13,661 bases of DNA. Origin: Akkermansia sp. GTDB lineage: Bacteria > Verrucomicrobiota > Verrucomicrobiia > Verrucomicrobiales > Akkermansiaceae. The notes under the pieces are model-generated. The model had not been told where the DNA came from and ran no database searches. It saw only the letters and a program-made list of their open reading frames with translations. A program made the translations under genes and the position numbers. Below, in pieces: positions 1 through 5,986 of this stretch. The DNA lies in the NCBI GenBank assembly GCA_017555465.1, contig JAFZGH010000172.1:1-13661 (forward strand). The letters are read 5' to 3'. Positions within the stretch are counted from its first letter, which is position 1. Each line of letters opens with the position of its first letter.

Positions 1-1
1 A

Positions 2-73
2 CAGCCCCGACGGGAATCGAACCCATATCTGCCCTTTAGGAGAGGGCCGTTCTATCCATTGAACTACGAGGCC
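2..73 (-). tRNA. tRNA-Arg (anticodon CCT)
   Basis: Read on the minus strand, this 72-nt segment folds into a full cloverleaf. The acceptor stem GGCCTCG pairs with CGGGGCT (two G-U pairs). The D stem is GTTC/GAAC, the anticodon stem GCCCT/AGGGC carries loop CTCCTAA, and the T stem is ATGGG/CCCGT with loop TTCGATT. The middle loop bases give anticodon CCT, which reads the AGG arginine codon. The discriminator is G. The next base is T rather than C, so the 3' CCA is not encoded and must be added by CCA nucleotidyltransferase. It lies 29 nt beyond the stop of the upstream minus-strand gene and I see no good promoter of its own in that gap, so it may be processed from the operon transcript or use a promoter inside the gene. 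Confidence 0.96.
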
Positions 74-102
74 GGCTCTGTTGCGAGATTTTTCAGTGTT
101 GC

Positions 103-927
103 TTATGCCTTGAACGCTTCGCGCACACGCTGCAGCTGGTCGGCATCCAGGTGGGGTTGCAGCTCCGGTAGCATGCGGGCGAAATATTCAGCAGGAGTCC
201 AGCCATGGAGGGGCTGGGGGGTGGGCTTTTCGAAAGCCCAGGTGGGTACGGGAAGTGCCAGGTCGAGAATCACCGGGGAAAGCGGCGCCATGCGGCAGAG
301 CGCATCAGTGACAGACTCTGCGAGCGCAGGATATGCTTCCAGCGCACGCAGCACGAATGAGAGGCTCAGGCGATTCGGAGTAGTCTGCAGTTCATCCAGG
401 AATTCTTCCACACGGTCAGCGTCCAGCTCCAGCAGGGGCTGCAGCAGCGGCAGCACACGCATATCGGCCATACTCAGCACAGCATCCAGCAAAGTGGTGG
501 GCACATAAGCATCCTTGACCAGGCGCGCCACAAGTTCCTGCACACCGGCCAGCGGCTCAGAGGGACCAGGCTGCGCCAGGGTGGCCACGTAGGTGGCAGC
601 CTTGCGGCTCAGAGCGTCGTCTAATTCGTTGGTGGCGTAGGGAATCATGGATTTCCAGCCTTCGCCTTTACGACCGGCAATAAAGCGGGAAAGCTGGATG
701 AGGCTGCTCTTGCGGGCTGCTACGCTGGTTTTGGCGACAAAGATATCATAAATATCGAAGTTCTCTTCGAGTTTTTCTTCATCGTTGCTGGCCATGAGGC
801 CACAGGCCATCATGGTGAGCGGCCACTGATCAGCGCCGATTTCATGCACGCGCACCGGATCATGCGCCATGGCTGCAAGGCGCTCAAGCTCGGAAAGTCC
901 GGCAAAGTTGTCCTGGTAAAGCCCCAT
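103..927 (-). CDS. Helical-repeat protein of unknown function
   Basis: A 274-residue protein with no signal peptide and no membrane segment, so probably cytoplasmic. I do not recognise a family. The sequence is a succession of leucine/alanine-rich amphipathic helices, for example around residues 125-200 (VQELVARLVKDAY, LLDAVLSMADMRVLPLL, VEEFLDELQTTPNRLSLSFV), which suggests a HEAT-like or other alpha-solenoid fold used for protein contacts. The C-terminal part contains a Pro/Trp-rich turn (VPTWAFEKPTPQPLHGW) and then more helix. There are no obvious catalytic motifs. It is the last protein gene of the metF operon, starting 9 nt after the TPR gene. The ATG at 925-927 is preceded by TTTGGTACC with no Shine-Dalgarno sequence. 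The gene itself looks real (long open frame, operon spacing); the function is unknown. Confidence 0.8.
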   Translation of the reverse strand: MGLYQDNFAGLSELERLAAMAHDPVRVHEIGADQWPLTMMACGLMASNDEEKLEENFDIYDIFVAKTSVAARKSSLIQLSRFIAGRKGEGWKSMIPYATNELDDALSRKAATYVATLAQPGPSEPLAGVQELVARLVKDAYVPTTLLDAVLSMADMRVLPLLQPLLELDADRVEEFLDELQTTPNRLSLSFVLRALEAYPALAESVTDALCRMAPLSPVILDLALPVPTWAFEKPTPQPLHGWTPAEYFARMLPELQPHLDADQLQRVREAFKA

Positions 928-936
928 GGTACCAAA

Positions 937-1761
937 TCAAAGCCCTACGTTGAACTTGGTTTCTCCCACTTCGGGAGCATCGCCAAAGGGATTGCCAAGC
1001 GGGTTTTCTGCCCCCTTCTCCGGCTCGGGCTGAGCAATGGGCTCCACCGGAGTGGGAGCATCCACATCCAGCAGAGTGAGACGCATCTCAATTGTCTTAT
1101 CGGCCACGAGGGCGCTGGTGGGGCACTTGGCCTTGCACTGTTCGTACCAGGTGCGGGCGGATTCCTTATCACCCTTGTCTTTGGCAAGGTCACCCAGCAT
1201 GAGGCAGGCCAGCGCGGTGTACGGGGTGGCTTCCATCTGGGTCAGACGCGTCCAGGTAGGCACAGAATCCTTATTCTGCTGCAGCTGATAGGTAGCCAGA
1301 GCAGCCAGTGCCCGGCCACGCAGAGGAGCAGGAGCAGAGCTGGCGGCCACCGTTTCGAGAGCAGCCACACCGGCTTCATCGCCCTTTGCCAGCAGAGAGA
1401 GGCCGTTCATCAGCTCCGCCGTTATGGCAGAAGGGGTATTGGCAAACTGTTCCTGCAGAGCCTTGAGGGCAGTGGTATCGTACTCATCTGCCGTGGCTAT
1501 CCCATCGCCGGGGGAAGTAATCTTCATGGCCTGCACCACCTGGGCAGCGGCTTCGTGGCGCATATCGTTGCAGTGGGAGAAATAGGCAATGACACCACCT
1601 GCCACAATTCCGAGTGTGATTCCGCCCCACATTAGTTTCTTGTAATGAGCGTTGAGGAATTGTTCGTGTCTGGAGGGGCCGATGGCGATTTCGCCGATAG
1701 CCTTGATTTCCTCGGGAGAAAGAGGCTGGATATCCTCGTTATTCTTACTGTTGGTGTCCAT
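937..1761 (-). CDS. Membrane-anchored TPR-type protein
   Basis: A 274-residue protein with a short charged cytoplasmic N-terminus, one transmembrane helix at about residues 44-61 (MWGGITLGIVAGGVIAYF), then a helical region of about 160 residues that looks like degenerate tetratricopeptide repeats (ALKALQEQFANTPSAITAEL, ALACLMLGDLAKDKGDKESA, TWYEQCKAKCP). The last ~45 residues are Pro/Glu-rich and probably disordered. The layout of N-in, one helix and an exported TPR domain resembles the YfgM type of Sec-translocon accessory protein in the TPR_21-like group. That match is by architecture only. It sits between metF (6 nt upstream) and the helical protein gene (9 nt downstream). The start ATG at 1759-1761 follows TAATCAGCT, with no Shine-Dalgarno sequence. 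Confidence 0.85.
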   Translation of the reverse strand: MDTNSKNNEDIQPLSPEEIKAIGEIAIGPSRHEQFLNAHYKKLMWGGITLGIVAGGVIAYFSHCNDMRHEAAAQVVQAMKITSPGDGIATADEYDTTALKALQEQFANTPSAITAELMNGLSLLAKGDEAGVAALETVAASSAPAPLRGRALAALATYQLQQNKDSVPTWTRLTQMEATPYTALACLMLGDLAKDKGDKESARTWYEQCKAKCPTSALVADKTIEMRLTLLDVDAPTPVEPIAQPEPEKGAENPLGNPFGDAPEVGETKFNVGL

Positions 1762-1767
1762 AGCTGA

Positions 1768-2691
1768 TTATTTGTAAAACGTATTAAGAGAGCGCAGGCG
1801 CTCCAGGTCAAAGTAATTATTGAATCCAAGGTTGTGGTAAATTTCCAGCGTAGCCTTGGAGCGGTTGAGCGTGTAGAAATGAATGCCGTCCACCTCGTTA
1901 TCCAACAGCTCACTGCACTGGTAACTGGCGTAATTGATACCAATACGCTCAATCGAGTTCTTATCACCGCCGGCGCGCAGCATCGCCTTGAGCAGACGCG
2001 CCGGGAAATTGGTACCGGCGGAAAGGTCGGCCATGCGGTTCATGCTGGAAATTGAGGTCACAGGCATAATACCTGCGATAATAGGCACATTGATATCCAT
2101 GAGACGGCAGCGGTCACGGAAATCAAAGAACGCGCGGTTATCAAAGAAGAGCTGCGTGCAGATATAATCCGCACCTTCATCCACCTTAGCCTTCAGAAAA
2201 TCCATCTCACGCAAGCGATTGCGGGAATCCGGATGTCCCTCCGGGAAACCAGCCACCCCCAGGGTCAGCCGTTCCGGCAGGCGCTGGCGTTCCTCCCAGG
2301 TGCGAATAAAACGCACAAGGTCAGAGGCGTGGAGAAAAGCATCCCTGGATGCATCATAAGGCATATTGCGGGGAGGATCGCCGCGCAGCACCATGATAGC
2401 GCGGGCTCCTGCGTCAATATACCCTTCAAGAATTTCCTCTATTTCAGACTCTGTATGCCCCACACATGTGAGATGCGGCACCGTGGGAATCCCGCGGCTC
2501 TGCATGTCGTGCACCACCGAACGGGTAAGCCCGCGCGAGCTGCCGCCGGCGCCATAGGTCACGCTCACGAAGCTGGGATGAAACTCCTGGAGTTTCACCA
2601 CGGTTTCCAGCAACGAGGCCGCTCCCTCGGGCGATTTTGGAGGGAAGAACTCGAACGAGAAACTCGGAGTGCGATCGAAAAGCGCTTTCAT
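1768..2691 (-). CDS. metF: 5,10-methylenetetrahydrofolate reductase
   Basis: MetF reduces 5,10-methylenetetrahydrofolate to 5-methyltetrahydrofolate using FAD and NAD(P)H, supplying the methyl group for methionine synthesis. The 307-residue length is typical of the bacterial single-domain enzyme. The N-terminal FSFEFFPPKS carries the catalytic glutamate (E14, equivalent to E. coli Glu28). SVTYGAGGSSR is the conserved strand/turn at 43-53, LRGDPP holds D105 (equivalent to E. coli Asp120, near the flavin), and GVAGFPEGHPDS and QLFFDN are the later folate-binding motifs. It is the second gene of the minus-strand operon, starting 15 nt after the coiled-coil membrane protein gene, which is an unusual partner for a folate enzyme. 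No Shine-Dalgarno sequence precedes the ATG. I see no SAM or cobalamin riboswitch upstream. Confidence 0.97.
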   Translation of the reverse strand: MKALFDRTPSFSFEFFPPKSPEGAASLLETVVKLQEFHPSFVSVTYGAGGSSRGLTRSVVHDMQSRGIPTVPHLTCVGHTESEIEEILEGYIDAGARAIMVLRGDPPRNMPYDASRDAFLHASDLVRFIRTWEERQRLPERLTLGVAGFPEGHPDSRNRLREMDFLKAKVDEGADYICTQLFFDNRAFFDFRDRCRLMDINVPIIAGIMPVTSISSMNRMADLSAGTNFPARLLKAMLRAGGDKNSIERIGINYASYQCSELLDNEVDGIHFYTLNRSKATLEIYHNLGFNNYFDLERLRSLNTFYK

Positions 2692-2706
2692 GGCATAAAG
2701 CTGTTA

Positions 2707-3447
2707 TCAGGGGACAGGCGTAAGGACCGCCTCTATCTCGGGCAATTCCCGGGGAGATTCGGCAGCGGCGGGCTGAGTCACCGTGTTTTCCAAGCGAAGA
2801 TCCCGGCTGCTCAGGAAGGGAGAAATGATAACTTCATCTCCCGGACAGGGTTTGCGGTTTGCCTCTACTGCCGGATCTGCCACCCCACCGAAGCTGACTT
2901 GTTTAATAGCAGCCGTATACTGCCCGGATTCCTCATCGCGGCCATCCACCGTTGCTTCGCACACCACATAATGACCACGGCGAAGGGCAATCTGCAAGCC
3001 TTCATTCACCGGAGTCGAGCCATCGGCCTTAAAAAGAATCACACCGCAATCCTCGAGATACGCTGTCACCGAACCAAGCGCTGTGGCTGCTGCGGCATCT
3101 TCATCTGCCGGGGCATCCTCTGCTGCAGCTTCTATCTCCTGACGGCGCCTGGCAGAAGCAATCACACTATGTTCCTCTGCGTTAGTCAGTTCTTCGGCAT
3201 TCTTCTTATCCTCTTCTGCAGCGGCAGCGCGGGCAGCTGCCATACCGGGCGTATCAGCATCCGTTTCCATGCGGGCCATGCGAGCCTCGTGCTCCATCTG
3301 GCGCTGCTCATATTCATTGATTTTAAGACGCGTCTGGTACATCTGGTACTCATTCTGCCGGGCAGGAACCAGCACCACAAAGGCGTAGAACATAAGCCCC
3401 ACAGTCAGCACCAGCAGGACAAGAATGGTTGCGCGAAAGGCGTTCAT
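2707..3447 (-). CDS. Membrane-anchored coiled-coil protein, unknown
   Basis: A 246-residue protein. One transmembrane helix lies at about residues 7-27 (TILVLLVLTVGLMFYAFVVL). A charged coiled coil follows at about 30-60, an Ala/Glu-rich low-complexity linker runs to about 125, and a compact beta-rich region occupies about 125-210 (GSVTAYLEDCGVILFKADG, LRRGHYVVCEATV). The C-terminal tail is Pro/Glu-rich. I do not recognise the family; the layout suggests an envelope protein with an exported beta domain. The frame stays open upstream to a TTG at 3579, but I choose the ATG at 3445-3447 because the extra residues would put a charged stretch before the membrane helix, and a promoter with its -10 box only 7 nt before this ATG would be inside the longer form. 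First gene of the metF operon. Confidence 0.82.
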   Translation of the reverse strand: MNAFRATILVLLVLTVGLMFYAFVVLVPARQNEYQMYQTRLKINEYEQRQMEHEARMARMETDADTPGMAAARAAAAEEDKKNAEELTNAEEHSVIASARRRQEIEAAAEDAPADEDAAAATALGSVTAYLEDCGVILFKADGSTPVNEGLQIALRRGHYVVCEATVDGRDEESGQYTAAIKQVSFGGVADPAVEANRKPCPGDEVIISPFLSSRDLRLENTVTQPAAAESPRELPEIEAVLTPVP

Positions 3448-3454
3448 GCGGGCA

Positions 3455-3482
3455 AGTATAGCAAAATAAGTTTGGTATTCAA
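3455..3482 (-). promoter_or_regulatory. Sigma70-like promoter of the metF operon
   Basis: On the minus strand, TTGAAT (3477-3482) is followed by a 16-nt spacer and TATACT (3455-3460). A TGC just before the -10 box makes an extended -10. The start codon of the 2707-3447 gene begins after only 7 more bases (TGCCCGC), so transcription should start at or within a base or two of the A of ATG, predicting a leaderless mRNA. Confidence 0.65.
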
Positions 3483-3515
3483 GAAAAGAATCTGTCAGAA
3501 AATCGCCCCGTTTTT

Positions 3516-3546
3516 TACATGCAGGCTTGATTTCTGCTTGCATGTA
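3516..3546. repeat. Inverted repeat in divergent promoter region
   Basis: TACATGCA (3516-3523) and TGCATGTA (3539-3546) are perfect inverted copies. Two further G-C pairs and one G-T pair inside bring the stem to 11 bp around a 9-nt loop. It lies in the 131-bp region between two divergent genes and its right arm overlaps the weak -35 candidate for pgsA. It is not a terminator for either strand: the run of T (3511-3516) lies on the wrong side for minus-strand transcription and no T run follows on plus. A binding site for a dimeric regulator is possible but unproven. Confidence 0.45.
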
Positions 3547-3566
3547 GGCGCGCGTCACGTTATAAC
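3538..3566 (+). promoter_or_regulatory. Candidate pgsA promoter
   Basis: TATAAC (3561-3566) is a good -10 box, sitting within the 8-bp palindrome GTTATAAC. The best -35 at 17-nt spacing, TTGCAT (3538-3543), is weak. The -10 lies 12 nt before the pgsA ATG, so the leader would be only about 6 nt long. The call rests mainly on the -10 box and the spacing to the gene. Confidence 0.4.
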
Positions 3567-3578
3567 TCTGTTGATACA

Positions 3579-4205
3579 ATGTTAAATCTGCCGAATTCCA
3601 TCACCCTTTCCCGCATCATCCTCGTCATTGTCTACACAATAGCACTGGCGTGGGATGGCAGTGTTTCCCCCTTCATCAATGAGGTAACCGGCCATTGGTT
3701 CCAGCCAATTTCCACAACAGCGTGCATTGCCCTCTGGGCCTTTGTTGTGGCTGCAATCACCGACTTCTTCGATGGCTACCTGGCCCGTAAATACAACATG
3801 GTGACCAACTTCGGCAAACTGATTGACCCGCTGGCAGATAAAATCCTGGTGAGTGCCGCATTCATCTATCTGGCGGCAGCGGGAATCTGCCCGTTCTGGG
3901 TGGCAATTCTCATCATCTTCCGCGAATTCCTGGTGACCGGGCTGCGTCAGCTGGCTGTGGCTCAAGGCGTCGTCATTGCTGCTGATAAACTTGGCAAATG
4001 GAAGACTGCAGCACAGCTTGCATACTGCATCGCCTGCATGACGCATCTGGCCTACGGCGGCAATCTGTTTGAACCGCTGCGCTCACTTTCCATAGGCGAG
4101 ACCGGCATGTGGTTCCGGGAAATCACCCTGTGGCTCAGCGTCGTCCTCACCTTGTGGAGCGGCGTGAACTACTGCATCAGCAGCCGTCGCCTGTTGCACG
4201 GTTGA
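3579..4205 (+). CDS. pgsA: CDP-alcohol phosphatidyltransferase, probably PgsA
   Basis: Likely CDP-diacylglycerol--glycerol-3-phosphate 3-phosphatidyltransferase, which makes phosphatidylglycerophosphate, the precursor of phosphatidylglycerol and cardiolipin, in the inner membrane. The 208-residue protein opens with LNLPNSITLSRI, typical of PgsA. It carries the complete family signature D-x2-D-G-x2-A-R-x8-G-x3-D-x3-D at residues 62-87 (D62, D65, G66, A69, R70, G79, D83, D87), whose aspartates bind the metal ions and the CDP group. Several hydrophobic helices surround this (about 10-25, 47-61, 88-112, 180-200). The insertion between the first helix and the signature (residues ~26-45) is a little longer than in the E. 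coli enzyme. It is the first gene of the rightward block; a lipoprotein gene follows after 29 nt. Another alcohol acceptor cannot be excluded from sequence alone. Confidence 0.9.
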   Translation: MLNLPNSITLSRIILVIVYTIALAWDGSVSPFINEVTGHWFQPISTTACIALWAFVVAAITDFFDGYLARKYNMVTNFGKLIDPLADKILVSAAFIYLAAAGICPFWVAILIIFREFLVTGLRQLAVAQGVVIAADKLGKWKTAAQLAYCIACMTHLAYGGNLFEPLRSLSIGETGMWFREITLWLSVVLTLWSGVNYCISSRRLLHG

Positions 4206-4234
4206 TTTGTTCTTTCCCTTTTCTACACACTCCC

Positions 4235-4906
4235 ATGAACAAGATTTTTTTCGCATTCTGCACGCTGGCAGGGGCTCTTCTGCTGGGCAGCTGCCAGCAG
4301 AAGCAGATCAAGGCCTATTTCCTGACCGAATCCTCCAATCCGGAGGGCGGAGCCGCCTTCAATGTCCGCTACGATGGGCGCATGTACAACCGCATGCCCA
4401 TCATGAGCCTTAAACACTTTGAAAAATTCCGCTCATTCATGGCAGAAGACGGCTCATATGGTATCGTTCTCTACACACCCAAGGAATATATCAACCGTCT
4501 TTTCACAGAAACCCAGCAGAATATAGGCAAACACCTTCTGCCTGTTATCGGCGGTCTGGCATATCAGCCGCTTGAGATTGACTGCGGCATCACTGACGGG
4601 CAGCTCATTATCTGGGGCGGGTTGAACGGATATGACCTCAAGCGTCTGAGCAAGGTACTCAAACCCGCCACGCCGGAAATTGAAGAAAAACGATACTTGG
4701 ATGAAGACCCGCGCCCCCTGCCTGAGCTGCCGGAATCTGCAGCTCCCGTCAAGGATGAACACGGACGCATCATCCCCGAACTTTTCTCCTCTGCCTTGCG
4801 CAACAACTCCCCTGCCTCATCAGAAAAGGCAACAGGGCAGAAGCAACAGGCAGAAAGCTCAACAGTCCCGCAGAATTTCTCGACCCGCAGCCAGAAAAAG
4901 CAGTGA
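4235..4906 (+). CDS. Small predicted lipoprotein, unknown function
   Basis: A 223-residue protein beginning MNKIFFAFCTLAGALLLGSC, a clear type II signal peptide with the lipidated cysteine at position 20. The mature part has a folded region to about residue 150 (KAYFLTESSNPEGGAAFNVR, LYTPKEYINRLFTETQQN, GQLIIWGGLNGYDLKRLSKVL) and then a Pro/Glu/Ser/Gln-rich tail that is probably disordered. I do not recognise the family. The frame is open upstream to 4109 inside pgsA, but the ATG at 4235 is chosen because the lipoprotein signal starts there. The leader before it is pyrimidine-rich with no Shine-Dalgarno sequence. Its stop TGA overlaps the GTG start of the M23 peptidase (GTGA), so the two are probably translationally coupled and may act together at the envelope. 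Confidence 0.83.
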   Translation: MNKIFFAFCTLAGALLLGSCQQKQIKAYFLTESSNPEGGAAFNVRYDGRMYNRMPIMSLKHFEKFRSFMAEDGSYGIVLYTPKEYINRLFTETQQNIGKHLLPVIGGLAYQPLEIDCGITDGQLIIWGGLNGYDLKRLSKVLKPATPEIEEKRYLDEDPRPLPELPESAAPVKDEHGRIIPELFSSALRNNSPASSEKATGQKQQAESSTVPQNFSTRSQKKQ

Positions 4907-5961
4907 ATCCGGGGCGTCTTGCAGCAATTTTCGTAACACTCTGCGCCTGTGCCTGGGCGCAGACACGGGATTTGGTCTTCTCACTTCCCACGGAAAATAC
5001 CTCGCTTTTCACCAGCGGTGGTCATGATTACTTCATGTACGTGGAGCGTCTGTTCGAGGGCGTGAAAACCCAACCATGGGAGGCTGGCACCTACGGAATG
5101 GTTCGCAACCCGTTCCGCCCCCAGCCGGGAGCGGCCGTCATGTTCAGCAGACTGCACGAAGGAATAGATGTAAAACCCGTGCGACGCGATGCCCAGGGAA
5201 ATCCGCAGGATACAGTGCATCCTATTGCTCCGGGGCGCGTGGTGCATGTCAGTTCTCACCCTGGTCACAGCAATTATGGCCGCTACGTTGTCGTAGCGCA
5301 CCGCGCACCGGAAGGTATCATCTATTCCCTGTATGCGCATCTTGCCGTGGTTCAATGTGAAGTCGGCCAGAATGTGGAACCCGGCCATGAACTGGGGCGC
5401 CTGGGATACAGCGGCGTGGGACTCAACAAAACCCGGGCACATCTTCACCTTGAAATCGCACTCATGATTAACAGTCGGTTTGCCGAGTTTTACAAGGGAG
5501 AAAACAAGCATGGCAACTATAACGGACTGAACCTCATCGGCATTGACCCCGCCGTGGTACTCAAGGCATGCAAAAACGGAGAAACTTTCTCCCTTTCGAA
5601 GCATTTTGCCACCCTGAAGGAACATTATCGTGTGGCTGTTCCCTGTATTCCAGCCCTGGATATCATGCGCCGCTATCCCTTCCTTTACAAGGGCAGCAGA
5701 ACAGCCACCTCCCGCCCGGAATCACTTGAAATCGCCTTCACGGCAGAGGGAGTCCCCATTGGCATATATCCTTCCTCCCGCAGTGTGCGAACCCCGCATA
5801 TTATCGACTGCACTCCCATGCCCACCCTGCAGCAGAACTGCACCGTCAACCGCGTTAAAAACAGCAGCACCAATGCCGCGCTCACCCGTTCCGGGCTGAC
5901 CTATGTCACCCAGTATCTATGGCATGGAGAAGCGCCCGACACCGCCGCAGCCCCCCATTAA
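4903..5961 (+). CDS. Exported M23 (LytM-type) peptidase
   Basis: A 352-residue protein with an N-terminal signal peptide (LAAIFVTLCACAWAQ, cleavage near residue 20) starting at a GTG codon. M23 peptidases are zinc endopeptidases that cut peptide cross-links of peptidoglycan, or, when inactive, activate amidases. The zinc site looks complete: H85 and D89 in FSRLHEGIDV, H146 in YSLYAHL, and H180/H182 in RAHLHLEIAL, so this is predicted to be catalytically active. Around 60 residues precede the core and about 150 residues of unrecognised sequence follow it, with a PSSRSVRTPH stretch and no transmembrane anchor. The start overlaps the preceding lipoprotein stop by 4 nt. A large exported TPR protein follows after 25 nt, so a periplasmic wall-remodelling unit is plausible. 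Confidence 0.9.
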   Translation: MNPGRLAAIFVTLCACAWAQTRDLVFSLPTENTSLFTSGGHDYFMYVERLFEGVKTQPWEAGTYGMVRNPFRPQPGAAVMFSRLHEGIDVKPVRRDAQGNPQDTVHPIAPGRVVHVSSHPGHSNYGRYVVVAHRAPEGIIYSLYAHLAVVQCEVGQNVEPGHELGRLGYSGVGLNKTRAHLHLEIALMINSRFAEFYKGENKHGNYNGLNLIGIDPAVVLKACKNGETFSLSKHFATLKEHYRVAVPCIPALDIMRRYPFLYKGSRTATSRPESLEIAFTAEGVPIGIYPSSRSVRTPHIIDCTPMPTLQQNCTVNRVKNSSTNAALTRSGLTYVTQYLWHGEAPDTAAAPH

Positions 5962-5972
5962 CTTCCCCTTCG

Positions 5973-5981
5973 CCCCCCCCC
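5973..5981 (+). repeat. Run of nine C before the TPR gene start
   Basis: Nine consecutive C lie 5 nt before the ATG at 5987, in the 25-nt gap between the M23 peptidase and the TPR gene; another run of six C lies at 5951-5956. Homopolymer runs of this length can slip in replication. Here it is outside the coding frame, so slippage would change the leader rather than the protein. Confidence 0.7.
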
Positions 5982-5986
5982 ACGCC

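Noticed and set aside
844..1635. A 263-residue plus-strand open frame antisense to the TPR-type and helical protein genes
   Set aside because: Low-quality composition and no domain. The minus-strand genes fit operon spacing and show a membrane helix and TPR pattern.
3511..3546. T run plus inverted repeat read as a terminator
   Set aside because: For minus-strand transcription the run would be A, not U, after the hairpin, and no T run follows the hairpin on plus. The gene ends are also elsewhere.
3448..3579. Upstream extension of the coiled-coil protein to a TTG at 3579
   Set aside because: It would run through the promoter at 3455-3482 and place a charged stretch before the membrane helix; the ATG at 3447 fits better.
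2233..3585. A 450-residue plus-strand open frame across metF and the upstream membrane protein gene
   Set aside because: It is antisense to metF, which has unmistakable family motifs, and its translation is His/Arg/Cys-rich with no domain or plausible start context.
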